The notes below the pieces were generated by a model, which worked only from the letters and a program-made list of their open reading frames with translations, made no database searches and was not told the origin of the DNA. Positions 36,471-48,039 of a stretch of 64,000 nt of DNA are shown here, piece after piece (positions within the stretch are counted from its first letter, which is position 1; each line of letters opens with the position of its first letter). Position numbers and translations under genes: made by a program. The stretch is from Eriocheir sinensis (taxonomy: Eukaryota; Arthropoda; Malacostraca; Decapoda; Varunidae): NCBI RefSeq assembly GCF_024679095.1, contig NC_066518.1:11602243-11666242 (forward strand), read 5' to 3'.

Positions 36471-36501
<31 letters not shown>

Positions 36502-36505
36502 CGCT
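36402..36505. repeat. (CTA)n microsatellite
   Basis: Imperfect CTA repeats with AATA and CTG interruptions. Confidence 0.92.
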
Positions 36506-36654
36506 ACCATTCCTACTTCTACTGCATAAATAATAATAACGGCAATGATAATAACAGGGTGGTGACACGTCCTTCCCAATACAGACGGAGACAGTGAAAA
36601 ATAACCTTCTATTGCTACCACGTTTAGGAAATGGCCTCGGAAGGAATCATTGGG

Positions 36655-36780
36655 AGAAACTAAGGGTGGAGGGGGGGGAGGGGAGAGGAGGGAAGGAGAG
36701 AAGTAGGCTAAAGGAGAAAGGAAGTATAGGAAGGGAAAGGAAGGGAAGGGAAGGGAAGTTGGGGGAGGGTAAGGGAGGGC
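36655..36780 (+). repeat. G-rich (GGGAA)n tract
   Basis: GGGGGGGAGGGGAGAGGAGG and repeated AAGGGAAGGGAA. Compatible with G-quadruplex formation. Confidence 0.8.
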
Positions 36781-37059
36781 ACCAAGAGTTCCGACCTTCC
36801 CTTCGACAACTCCAATAAATTTTCGATATCATCTTAGACGCGTCACACTCGACGCTCGTGGAGGGGAGAATGTGTGCGTGTGTGTGGGTGAGGTGGGTGG
36901 GAGGTTTGTGTGTCTTCAGTTTTGTTTATTTTATTATAAATTGGACTAAAACATATTATGTTGTTGACCTTCCGGGCGGCGTCACGCATTACATCTTTTT
37001 GAGCAGGTTTATGACGGGAATTTTCTGTTAGGGTTTTCGGCTCAAACAATATGTCAGTC

Positions 37060-38160
<1,101 letters not shown>

Positions 38161-38268
38161 GGTAGTAGAGTAGCAAGTTGTGTTAGTAAAAGTAAGGGTG
38201 GTAGTAGTAGTGAGAGTGGTGGCCGTCCGTAGTAACAAAAATAATAGTAGTATCGCTTGTGGTAGTGA

Positions 38269-38420
<152 letters not shown>

Positions 38421-38459
38421 GGGCGCCACATAACATCACCAAGAAAAAATAAATGTCTC

Positions 38460-38915
38460 CGTTAACGAGTATCTTTCTTGGAATCACGAGGTCTTAGTTG
38501 AGAGAACAAAGAGTGAAGCTTGTTAACTCTCACTGTGCGCCAATACAAATTCTGAATATATAGAGAAGTTGATCCTTTTCGTCGACACAGTCTTGACTGA
38601 CGAGGGATAATGAGACGTCCACAAGGAGACCTCTTTACCATAATAAGCAGTCCGTGTTGCCTAGAGTTTTTCAGAATAGACACCGCCGCCTACTACATGA
38701 GGTCGAATCCTTTACAAAGTCATCGATACGTAAACATGTTCAGTTTTTATTGTTTTTTTTCCGGTAAGCCCGTCAAAGAGGATCATGTGCACCGAGGGAA
38801 GGTAGCAATCGTAAGTAGACTGCTCATGGATTTTGCAAGTGGGGCAGGTGTGTGCGTAACCCGCTGCAGACTCGGCGAAGAGAAAAACGAAATCGAGTCT
38901 CTCTGTGCAGTCATG
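38460..38915. other. Unique sequence, no gene recognised
   Basis: Balanced unique sequence immediately before MITE copy 7. It contains open frames of about 100 codons without recognisable features. Confidence 0.3.
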
Positions 38916-38918
38916 GGT

Positions 38919-39126
38919 CGGTTTTCTCAGACGCTTCCGCCTCTCACATCAACTCTTTCATAAGGCCGAAAAGAGGATGAATCGGGTTCTAATGAGTGCT
39001 TTCTTAGGCTCACGATACAGTAGAACGGCCGTATTACCACCAGGGTCATAAAACTACCAATGGAAATGCACAAAACCACGCGAAAGGCTTGTGAGGTTGG
39101 GCGCCGAAATGTTTAAGAATATGACC
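38919..39126 (+). mobile_element. Family A MITE-like element, copy 7
   Basis: From CGGTTTTCTCAGACGCTTCC to GCGCCGAAATGTTTAAGAAT then ATGACC. It is followed at once by a 33-bp minisatellite. Confidence 0.88.
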
Positions 39127-39310
39127 CCATGCAGGTTGGTAGGCGCTGAGAATATGACCCCATGCAGGTTGGTAGGGGCTGAGAATATGACCCCATGCAG
39201 GTTGGTAGGGGCTGAGAATATGACCCCATGCAGGTTGTTTGGCGCTGAGAATATGACCCCGTGCAGGTTGTTTGGCGCTGAGAATATGACCCCATGCAGG
39301 TTGGTTGGCG
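39117..39310 (+). repeat. 33-bp minisatellite growing from a MITE end, six units
   Basis: The unit is AGAATATGACCCCATGCAGG then TTGGTAGGCGCTG. It begins inside the MITE terminal sequence (AAGAATATGACC) and repeats with single-base changes. As 33 is a multiple of 3 it yields a false repeat protein (MTPCRLVGAEN). Confidence 0.93.
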
Positions 39311-39432
39311 CTGAGAACTTTGAGGGTGTTCTGCCGTCTGTGTCCTAACTCTCTATACGGCCGCTGTGACATTAATGGGAATTCTCAAGGAGTGTTGACT
39401 TTTGCCTGAATCATGAGCACACACACGCACAC
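39300..39432 (+). repeat. MITE-linked segment C, copy 2
   Basis: TTTGAGGGTGTTCTGCCGTC, TTAATGGGAATTCTCAAGG and TTTGCCTGAATCATGAGCAC, ending in CACACACGCACAC. It matches 28435-28558. Confidence 0.82.
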
Positions 39433-39509
39433 AAGAAATGCACAGGACTCATTCGAAAGCCTTGTCAAATATGTGAGGTTGGGCGCCGAAACGTTTAGAA
39501 ATATGGCCT
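39433..39509 (+). mobile_element. Second MITE 3' end (copy 7b)
   Basis: GAAATGCACAGGACTCATTC, then GAAAGCCTTGTCAAATATGT, then GCGCCGAAACGTTTAGAAAT. This repeats the terminal ~75 bp of copy 7, so segment C and the minisatellite are bracketed by two MITE ends. Confidence 0.82.
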
Positions 39510-39515
39510 ATTGAT

Positions 39516-39650
39516 CTTTTTTTTTTAACAGGAAAGGAAGCAGCTCAAGGGCACAAAAAAAAGTTTGAAAAAAAGGTCCGCGAAATGCTGCTCCTAACAA
39601 AAGATGAAAGTAGAGAGTGTCCAAAAGAGAGGCCAATTTCTGTTACTTTC
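39516..39650 (-). mobile_element. Family B retroelement 3' end, copy 2
   Basis: Plus strand reads T-run, AACAGGAAAGGAAGCAGCTC, AAGGGCAC. In reverse this is a 3' end with an A-tail. It abuts the MITE end at 39509. Confidence 0.7.
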
Positions 39651-39654
39651 CGAA

Positions 39655-40000
39655 GGCTTCTCGACGCCCTCCACCTCCGACCTATTTAAGTCTAAGCAGC
39701 AAACCTTGAGCGGCGGCGGTGATTGCTGGCGCCGCGGACTCCGAGCCGGAAGCGTGGCGGCGTAACGAGCCTAATTGATATATGCATACATGAATAGCTA
39801 ATTACTCCGAGCCGATGATGGTGGGAAGTGGGTTAAAGTTTAATGGCGATCAGCTGAGACCTCTATTGATGAAGATGAATGCAAGTAATTCACGCTATAG
39901 GCAGCCGAGAGAGACTGATGCTTGTAATGGTGATGATTTTGGTGACGTTGATGTTGAGTGCTGGAATAAATAGTAATAATAATAAATAATAGAATAACAG
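39655..40000. other. Unique block with ATTA motifs, candidate regulatory
   Basis: CG-rich start (GGCGCCGCGGACTCCGAGCC) followed by CCTAATTGATATATGCATAC and AATAGCTAATTACTCCGAGC. TAATTG and TAATTA are homeodomain core sites; ACTCCGAGCC occurs twice (about 39735 and 39806). No exon was seen. Confidence 0.35.
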
Positions 40001-40147
40001 GTGTTTTTTTTACTGTTTATGGAAAGGTGACGAACAGCCGTCAAGTCACAACATAACAAAAAAAGTAAACTCCAAATTTGATGAAGTATAACTCACGTTT
40101 TCGTCGTGTTTTTTTTTAACTTGGTATCAGTATTAGTAAATTTTCCG

Positions 40148-40272
40148 TTATTTTTCTTTTTTACAGTAAAGGAGGCAGCTCGAGGGCAAAAACGCATAAT
40201 TAAAAAGAGCCCGCTAATCACTGCCCCATTGCATTATATATTACCGGGCTTCCATCCCTCGCTTAAACAGTT
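40148..40272 (-). mobile_element. Family B retroelement 3' end, copy 3
   Basis: Plus strand: TTTTTTACAGTAAAGGAGGC, AGCTCGAGGGC, AGCCCGCTAATCACTGCCCC, ATTGCATTATATATTAC. With copy 4 it forms a direct pair, 172 bp apart. Confidence 0.78.
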
Positions 40273-40329
40273 TGAAGCATAAATTCAGGTTTTCGTGGTT
40301 TATTAATATTCGTGAGTTTTCGCCTATTA

Positions 40330-40448
40330 CTTTTACAGGAAAGGAGGCAGCTTAAGGCATAAAACACATAAATAAAAAAAGCCCGCTAATTACTTCCCAA
40401 ATGCATTATATATTACAGTATTTCCACGCCTCACTTATTAAACAGTAG
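40330..40448 (-). mobile_element. Family B retroelement 3' end, copy 4
   Basis: Plus strand: TTTTACAGGAAAGGAGGCAG, AAGCCCGCTAATTACTTCCC, ATGCATTATATATTACAG. Same order of blocks as copy 3. Confidence 0.78.
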
Positions 40449-40639
40449 AGAAAGAGGCTGCCGCTGCTGTTGCCGTCCCGCCAGTCAGACGAGGGAGGCA
40501 GAGGGTCAGAAGGGGTGAAGAGAAAGTAAGGTTGTCGCCGCCGGGCATGAGAAAAAAAAACTTATAGTCGACAGCGTTATAGCGAAAAAGGGGCGTGATG
40601 GGCGGTCGTAAATCAGTGGGTCGATTAACGGGGAGCAGA

Positions 40640-40708
40640 GCATTAAGGAAGTGGTGGTGGTGGTGGTGGTGGTGGTGAGGACTTTACTAAATAAGCCCGG
40701 TGCTATTA

Positions 40709-40757
<49 letters not shown>
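40640..40757. repeat. (GGT)n and (GT)n microsatellites
   Basis: GGT at about 40650-40676 and GT at about 40711-40756. Confidence 0.96.
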
Positions 40758-40924
40758 GCTTCTATGAACCCCCACGCGGTCTGTCATCCTGTTTATAGAT
40801 TATTCCCGTATCGCCGCCTCCTCCTCTTCCTCCTCATCATCTTCATCGCTTGAGTAAACAACTATAATTATTAAAGCCCACAAAGTCTTTACCTCTTCAC
40901 GTGCGTCACCGCTCTTGCATACAC

Positions 40925-41335
40925 GACTCTTCATCTCCTTTTCCTTCGCCTCCCTCTCTTCAGCTTCCTTCATCTCCTCCTCCTCCTCCTTCTTTGTCTC
41001 CTCCTAATTCTCCCTTTTCTCCTTCGTCTCCTCCTTCTGTTCCGTCGTTTCACCCTCCTCAGTTTCCTTCGTCTCCTCCTCCTTTTCCGTCGGGTTCCTC
41101 CTCTTGTTCCTCCTCCTCCTCCTCCTCATTTTCCGTGATTCCTCCCCGTCAGTTTTCTTCGTCTCCTCCTCCTTATTTTCCTTCGCCTCCTCTTCATTTT
41201 CCTTCATCTCCTGATTTTCTTTCATCTCTTCATTTTCCTTCGTCTCCTCCTCCTCCTCAATTTCCTTCGTCTTCTCCTCCTCCTCCTCTTCCTCCTCCTC
41301 CTCTTCCTTCCCCTTCTCCTCACACACCAACGCAC
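40925..41335. repeat. (TCC)n-type minisatellite
   Basis: Units such as TTCCTTCGTCTCCTCCTCC with variable spacing, making a Pro/Ser-rich frame on plus and a Glu/Lys-rich frame on minus. Both are compositional. Confidence 0.85.
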
Positions 41336-41344
41336 CCACCTTTT

Positions 41345-41640
41345 TGTCCTAATACAAAATTAACACACCTGGGAGCTATGTACGGCCTCGACCTGTACGC
41401 GCTCGAGAGTCAACCCTTGCCAAAAGCGTATATAGTAAGTCAGATCTTTGGCGGGTAAATGATGCGCGCCCACAACACTATCCATTACCACCTGTACCTG
41501 AGTGTTCCTTCAGGGGGTTGCGGGAACTCCGTCAGCGCCACTATTACCAAGGGAATGCGGGTGTCGGGTATATTTAGCCCCCTCTGCCTCGCTATCTCCG
41601 TCCTGCGCCCACGCCATGTACCAGAGGGGACTGCAGCGTT
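41345..41640. other. Unique block, no gene recognised
   Basis: Balanced sequence without identified repeats, ending at the T-run of family B copy 5. It could contain regulatory DNA. Confidence 0.3.
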
Positions 41641-41650
41641 ACCAGACTGT

Positions 41651-41930
41651 CTTTTTTTTTGTTTACAGTAAAGGAGAAGAGGGGAAGTTGAAGGGGAAGG
41701 AAAGGGAGGAAAGGGGAAGGTGGGGGAGTAGAAGGAAGTGAGGGGAGGGAGCGGGAGTGGGGAGACAAGGGAAGGAGAGGGAAGGCGAAGGGATGGGATG
41801 GGCAAAGAGGGAAGGGGAAAGGGAAGATGGGGCAGGGAAAGGGAGTTAGGAGAAGGGAGAGTGGCAGGCAGAAAAATATATATTTGCGAGAGAAGAAAAA
41901 ATCGCACTAATCACTGCCGCTATAAAAAGA
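41651..41930 (-). mobile_element. Family B copy 5, interrupted by a purine expansion
   Basis: TTTTTTTTGTTTACAGTAAA starts the element. Instead of GGCAGCTC there is about 200 bp of GGGGAAGG/GGAGAA repeat (41668-41885), after which the element resumes with AAAAATCGCACTAATCACTG. A simple repeat has expanded inside the element. Confidence 0.65.
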
Positions 41931-42043
41931 ATATACTCAAAACATTGCATTTATCAGTTTCAGGACCCACCAAAAAAGCTGTCTTAGCCACACCGATAAC
42001 GATAATCAATGAAAGTTAGTGTTGCAACCGTAGAATATTGATG

Positions 42044-42130
42044 GTTAGTTTAGGTTAGGTTAGGTTTGGTTAGATTAGGTTAGGTTGGGTTAGGCTGGAT
42101 TGGATTAGGTTTGGTTAGGTTGGGTTAGAC
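42044..42130 (+). repeat. Degenerate interstitial (TTAGG)n block
   Basis: GGTTAGTTTAGGTTAGGTTA begins a run of TTAGG, TTTGG, TTGGG and TTAGA pentamers for about 85 bp. TTAGG is the ancestral arthropod telomere repeat. The many variants show it is old and interstitial, not an active end. Confidence 0.8.
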
Positions 42131-42139
42131 TAATGGATC

Positions 42140-42258
42140 AGAAACCGAAATATATAATGTTCTAAGTATGATAGGAGCGGTGATTAGTGGACTTTTTTGT
42201 CTTAATTGTTTTCTGTCCTTAAACTGCTTCCTTCGCTGTAATAATAAAAATAATAATA
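42140..42258 (+). mobile_element. Family B retroelement 3' end, copy 6
   Basis: Opposite orientation to the other copies: TATATAATGTTCTAAG, GTGATTAGTGGACTTTTTTG, AACTGCTTCCTTCGCTGT, then (AAT)n. The (AAT)n tail supports this being the true 3' end. Confidence 0.78.
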
Positions 42259-42386
42259 ATAAACCGAAATATATGATGTTCTAAGTATGATAGGAGCAGG
42301 GATTAGCGGGCTTTTTTGTCTTAATATTTTTCTGCCCTTGAACGGCTTTCTTCGCTGTAATAATAATAATAATAATAATAATAATC
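42259..42386 (+). mobile_element. Family B retroelement 3' end, copy 7
   Basis: A near-identical tandem partner of copy 6, about 119 bp downstream (AAACCGAAATATAT(A/G)ATGTT), again ending CTTCGCTGTAATAAT and (AAT)n. The pair looks like a recent tandem duplication. Confidence 0.82.
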
Positions 42387-42469
42387 TGGTATAACGCTGA
42401 AAAGGAGAGGAGTCGATTATGTCTGCCACTGCCACCCCTGCGACCTCACCTCCATTAGCGCTTGACTTT

Positions 42470-42715
42470 TTATTGTAGCACTCGGTTATGCAAATGTATG
42501 TTAATGAGCCTCTCCTAATACAAATCAGACTCCCCTCCCACCGCGAAAAAGAAAATTACGTCGCGTTAAATACCCCTGCCCTCCTCTGTCCTCCTCCCCC
42601 ACTGCCCACTTAAGGACCTCCGCCAATTAGGATGAGGTCAAGAGGTCAAGCGTGGGCGATGTCGTGTGACCTTCATGAAACCGCCCATGAAATGATCCCC
42701 TTGATTCTAATTCAC
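42470..42715. other. Unique block with octamer and AGGTCA repeat
   Basis: TTATGCAAAT (about 42486) contains the POU octamer ATGCAAAT. AGGTCAAGAGGTCA (42635-42648) is a direct repeat of AGGTCA with 2-bp spacing (DR2), and TGACCT follows at about 42667. No exon seen; candidate enhancer. Confidence 0.35.
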
Positions 42716-42719
42716 CTCT

Positions 42720-43010
42720 CATTTTGTCCCCCCCCCCCTCATCATCATCATCATCACCATCATCATCTTCCTTTTCTTCCTCTTCTGATCCTTGTCCTCG
42801 TCCCCCTCCTCCTCCTCATCATCATCACCATCATTTTTCTTATCTTCCTCCTAATCCTCGTTCTTCTCATCATTCTCGTCTTCCTTTCTCCTCCTCCTCC
42901 TCGTCTTGCTCTCTCCTAATCCTCACCCTTCTCGTCTCCTCCGTTTTCTTGTCTTCTTCCTAATCCTCGTTCTCCTCCTCCTCCTCCTCTTCCCCCTCGT
43001 CTTCCGCCGC
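42720..43010. repeat. C-run, (CAT)n and (TCC)n pyrimidine tract
   Basis: CCCCCCCCC then CATCATCAT and TCCTCC units, with open frames on plus due to composition. Confidence 0.8.
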
Positions 43011-43200
43011 CACCGCCAACAACAGAAGGGCGTCAACGAGCATCGCCTCTGGCCGGGTGCACATAAAAGGGGCGTGGATGGCACTGGGATCCGCCGTAAG
43101 CTGGGCGTGAAGGTGTGTGGCGTACGGCCGCGGAGATAGGCGGCGGACCGGCCCTCGCTGCGCCCCCGCGAATGTACTTTATGACGCCGCAACTCATCCC
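43010..43200. other. CpG-rich unique block
   Basis: Rich in CG (GGCGTACGGCCGCGGAG at about 43119). CATAAAAGGGGCG at about 43062 resembles a TATA box on plus, but no initiator was identified at the right spacing. Confidence 0.25.
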
Positions 43201-43203
43201 CAC

Positions 43204-43395
43204 GGCACGGGCAGGAGGGGAGGGGAGGGGAGGGGAGAGGAAGGGGGAGGATGACAGGAGAGGAGAGAAGGGAGAGGGGAGGGGAAGGAGAAGGAAGGGG
43301 AAGGGAGTCGAGGGGAGGAGAGGTGAGGGACGGGAAATGGCAAGGTGGGGGAGGAAAAGGAAGGGAGATAGGAGAAGGGAGAGTGGCAGACAGGG
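43204..43395 (+). repeat. G-rich tract with G-quadruplex motif
   Basis: GGAGGGGAGGGGAGGGGAGG at about 43214-43234 fits the four-run G4 rule with single-base loops. GGGGA and GGAGA units continue to about 43390. Confidence 0.85.
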
Positions 43396-43412
43396 ACGTT
43401 ACGTGTCATTAG

Positions 43413-43448
43413 CGTACACACACACACACACACACACATGGAGAGAGA

Positions 43449-43501
<53 letters not shown>
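43413..43501. repeat. (CA)n interrupted by GAGAGAGA
   Basis: CA at about 43417-43438, a short GGAGAGAGAGA insert, then CA at about 43449-43500. Confidence 0.95.
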
Positions 43502-43819
43502 CGTCGTCGCAGGCAGGGTGGCAAACTTGCAAACAAAACTTTTCACCCCATCTAAACACAAACTTTGCTAAAAAAAAAATTATACACGACGCAGTTTTGG
43601 CCGCACTTACCACACATTACCGCGACACACTAACACACTACGAGGACATAATGATGCATGAGGGCGAAGGGGTGACGGGAGAAGAGAAGGGAAGAGAGGA
43701 GAGAGGAGAAGAGAGAAGTGTGCTTGGCGTAGGTAAGAGGTGGCCAGGCGGGGGAGGGGACGGGGCGGGTGGAGGATGAAGAGGATGCGTGGCAAGAGGA
43801 GTTGTGAGGCGTGCGTGCT

Positions 43820-43885
43820 GAAAGGCGTGCGGACAAGGCAGGCAGGGAGGGAGGGAGACAGACAGACAGGCAGGCAGGCAGGAAG
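43820..43885. repeat. GGCA/GACA tetranucleotide repeat
   Basis: (GGGA)n, (CAGA)n and (GGCA)n runs, contiguous. Confidence 0.85.
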
Positions 43886-44073
43886 CACCAATATTGAAAG
43901 ATGTCTTGGAGGTGGCTGGCGCGGACCCTCTTCCTCCTCTTCCACCGACACCCACGCGCTACACTCCTCTCCTAAGAAGCTGTCTGTCTTGGAGGTCACA
44001 TCGCTCTCTCGCTCTCTCTTCTACAGTCTACACACCGTTCAGTAGCGCAGGAAGCATGACAACCCACCCCCCA

Positions 44074-44077
<4 letters not shown>

Positions 44078-44115
<38 letters not shown>

Positions 44116-44199
44116 CGCCTCCTTCCCGCCCACGTGTGCCCCCTAGCTAACGAGGTGCTTAGTCGAATATTATGGGTAAAAGCACAGGTAAAGCTCATG

Positions 44200-44239
<40 letters not shown>
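44078..44239. repeat. (CA)n and (GT)n flanking an 85-bp spacer
   Basis: CA at about 44079-44114 and GT at about 44201-44239. The two are reverse complements, so this is an inverted SSR pair able to fold with the ~85-bp spacer as a loop. Confidence 0.95.
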
Positions 44240-44240
<1 letters not shown>

Positions 44241-44444
44241 TAAAGGAGCCACGAGTAGAACGGCAAGTTTGGGATCATCACCGCTCTCTCACAGGTGTAT
44301 GACAGGTGTGTATCAGGTGTGTTTGTGCATGTCACGTAAACACGGGTACATACATCCACACCGTCTTCACCTCTCAACGAACTCTTCACAAACGTCTCAA
44401 CAATCACCAACAAGACACACTTAAGCTAAAACAAATAATCTTAC

Positions 44445-44630
44445 CACAAACTAGTTAGATATCCGATCCAGGTCACCAGCAGATTGACATATATACGCGC
44501 GAATGGGCAAGAAAGTTAAGAAAATACAATCTCGTGTACTTGAACTCCGAGCTTGAGGTGGCCGAGCAGTCACGACAAGGGCACAAGCGAGCGACGCGTG
44601 TCCTCCCACTCGCACGGCTGACGCACAACT
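44445..44630 (-). other. Candidate first non-coding exon
   Basis: If transcription starts at 44630 (minus), the transcript would run to a good donor (TTTGTG|GTAAGA, GT at 44444-44443), giving a 186-nt leader. The block is CpG-rich at its start and unique. It could be the upstream exon required by the acceptor at 19557, with an intron of about 24.9 kb; that link is inference only. Confidence 0.3.
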
Positions 44631-44632
44631 GA
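44599..44632 (-). promoter_or_regulatory. Candidate Inr + DPE core promoter
   Basis: The minus strand reads TCAGTT with the A at 44630 (arthropod initiator TCAGTY). Exactly +28 to +32 (44603-44599) is GGACA, fitting the DPE consensus RGWYV. No TATA box is seen. A (CT)n tract (44721-44786, GA on plus) lies about 90 bp upstream, as GAGA-type elements often do. Both motifs are short, so chance co-occurrence is possible. Confidence 0.35.
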
Positions 44633-44715
44633 CTGGTCCTCTGCGTCGCGGGAGCTGGTGGTCTCTGTGGCTCTTTGCTTCGCCTCCTTCCGCCTTCTGG
44701 CATCGGGAGGAGACG

Positions 44716-44720
<5 letters not shown>

Positions 44721-44788
<68 letters not shown>

Positions 44789-44999
44789 GCAACAGTAATT
44801 ATCATGAACTGACCACGGCCGCCGCTCCTTCCATTGCTTCACATTTTTCTTCTCTTTGGCGGACCCAGAAAACTTAAAAACAATTGAAAGTGAAAGGAAA
44901 AAACTAACAAAAACAAAAGAAAAAGTTGGGATAAATAAAAAGATACGAAAGAAAGGATGGACTGGATGAATAGATAAAATAATAGTAAAAAGAGATGTT

Positions 45000-45055
<56 letters not shown>
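44721..45055. repeat. Two (GA)n microsatellites
   Basis: GA at about 44721-44786 and about 45004-45053. Another short GA lies at about 45164-45195. Confidence 0.96.
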
Positions 45056-45056
<1 letters not shown>

Positions 45057-45160
45057 GGTGGTCCCTGTAATACATGCTGACGACGTAACGACCTCCTCCT
45101 CCTCCCCCCCCCCCTACACCCTTATCGTGGGGTGAGAGAAATCCCAGAAAAAAGTGTAAA

Positions 45161-45196
<36 letters not shown>

Positions 45197-45467
45197 GCAG
45201 AGGGAGCCTTAGGGGTGCAAATTTCGGCGTTATGCGCTGTTGCAGTCTTTAGTCTCCCCTTAAACCACAGCCCATGACTTTATTTTTTCCTTCTTTTATC
45301 TCCTCTCAGTCCTTTCTTTCCTTAGTTCTCTCGTTCCTTGTTTTTATCTATCTTCCTCTCTTACTATCCTCTTACTTTCTCTTCTCACTTTATTTTGTTT
45401 TTACTTTTCTTAGTCCTCTTTCTCTCTCGCTTCCCTCTCTCAGTCCCCTCTTCTTCCCCTCTTTTTC

Positions 45468-45727
45468 TCGTGGTGCAGTGGTTAGCACACTCAGCTCACA
45501 ACCGAGAGAGCCCGGGTTCCATTCCCGGGGGGAGTGGAAAAATTTGGGCGGCTTTTCCGATACCCTACGCCCCTGTCCACCCAGCAGTGAATGGGTACCA
45601 GGTATTAATCGGGGGTTGTGTCCCGTCTCCTGGGATCTGTTTCCTTCTATAATTCCTTCCCCTTCTGTCTCTCTCCGGCATATGATCACAGATGTTGCGC
45701 CGACTAAACGAAACTTTCCAAACTTTC
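45468..45727 (+). mobile_element. tRNA-derived SINE, second type
   Basis: The head has A-box-like TGGTGCAGTGG (about 45471-45481) and B-box-like GGTTCCATTCC (about 45515-45525; the sixth base differs from consensus). The body includes CACCCAGCAGTGAATGGGTA, GTGTCCCGTCTCCTGGGATC and ATGTTGCGCCGACTAAACGA, ending AAACTTTCC. It differs in sequence from the SINE at 1499. The head and body order is that of a retroposed tRNA-related SINE. Confidence 0.78.
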
Positions 45728-46760
<1,033 letters not shown>

Positions 46761-46849
46761 TTTCTCTCACTTTTGAATCTCCTTACGTCTTTTACTGCCG
46801 CCGTTCATTGCCTCATTGTGTTTCCCCGTCGGTGTCAGCATGAGGGAAA

Positions 46850-47250
46850 TGATTTGTGCATGGAGGTGGCGATAACCAGGAAAAAATAATGTATGAATAT
46901 GTATCTTGTCATGTATCTTGTCGCCCATCACCACACAAAAAAGTGAACAAGTGGAAAAACAGGTGTCATAAAGTTTAGGATATTGTTAGATTTATGTGGA
47001 TGCGTTCCCTGACACCACCACCTGTCCTCCTCGTCCACCTATACCTGCAAATCACCAATGGCCTCAACTGAGACATGAAATACGTTTGTTTGTTTTTTGT
47101 TAATTGCGTTCACGTGTCATGAATACCTGTAAAAAAAATGTGCCGCGTGTTGCAGGCCGACGCACATGATCCTGACAAGCGGGGGAAAAAGGATAAAAAT
47201 GTTAGATATGAAAAAAAAAAAAGTTCATGTATTACACCGTGAAAAACATT
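46850..47250. other. Unique AT-rich sequence, no gene recognised
   Basis: Balanced sequence with a short direct repeat (ATGTATCTTGTC twice, near 46900-46922). Nothing else was identified. Confidence 0.3.
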
Positions 47251-47260
47251 ACATTTATAG

Positions 47261-47262
<2 letters not shown>

Positions 47263-47338
<76 letters not shown>

Positions 47339-47490
47339 AGAACAGAACAGAACAGAACAAAAGAAAAGAAAAGAAAAGAAAAGAAGAGAAGAGAAGAGAA
47401 AACAAAACGAAACAGAGGAAAGGAAAGGAAAGGAAAGAAAATGAAAGGAAAAGAGACGAGAAGAGAAGGAAAGAGAGAGAGAGAAGGGGG
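47263..47490. repeat. (GA)n, then (GAACA)n and (AAAGA)n
   Basis: GA at about 47264-47336, then AGAACAGAACAGAAC, AAAAGAAAAGAAAAG and GGAAAGGAAAGG pentamer series: stepwise decay of one repeat into related ones. Confidence 0.94.
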
Positions 47491-47674
47491 GAGTAGATGG
47501 GCAGGGAGCTCACCTTCCTCCCATCTCACCTGCCCTGGCTACCTGTGTGATGAATGGTCTCCGCTCCCCTGTCACGCGTCTTTTCATTTATTACCTTCAT
47601 TAGGACACAACTCCTCTCCTTACCGGGAAATTTTTATCTCTGCCATCTTTGTTTCGGTCGGAGTCTATACCTGC

Positions 47675-47679
<5 letters not shown>

Positions 47680-47721
<42 letters not shown>
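47680..47721. repeat. (GT)n microsatellite
   Basis: About 21 GT units. Confidence 0.96.
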
Positions 47722-47723
<2 letters not shown>

Positions 47724-48039
47724 AGGGTAAAGTATGACAAAGAAAAAGACCCGAGCACCTTGCCTGACGCCGAGGAGCAAGCAAGAAGGAGGCAGCGAAG
47801 TGAAGCCCGACGAGACCGACAAGATGCTTAAAAAAAGAATTAATAAACTTTGGAAACGACTTTGAGCTAACGGCAAAGTCCCTCGAGGCTGGTGGCGGTA
47901 GAAGGAAGGGAGAAAGGCAGGCAAGAAGGAAGGAAGGAAGGGAGGGAAGAGGGAGAGAGAGAGAGAGAGAAGGAAAGAGAAGCAAGAAGGGAGGAAGGCA
48001 CTGACAACGGCTGAGTATGAAGAGGAGGCGGCTGGGAAC

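Noticed and set aside
39091..39348. Repeat protein MTPCRLVGAEN x6
   Set aside because: A 33-bp minisatellite starting in a MITE end. It is in frame only because 33 is divisible by 3.
41004..41339. Glu/Lys-rich minus-strand coiled-coil protein
   Set aside because: It is the complement of a TCC minisatellite with no heptad order beyond repeat periodicity.
43064..43075. TATA box ATAAAAGGGG on plus
   Set aside because: No initiator, leader or exon downstream. A single short motif is not enough.
47110..47529. Membrane-like minus-strand protein
   Set aside because: Encoded by the complement of GA, GAACA and AAAGA repeats.
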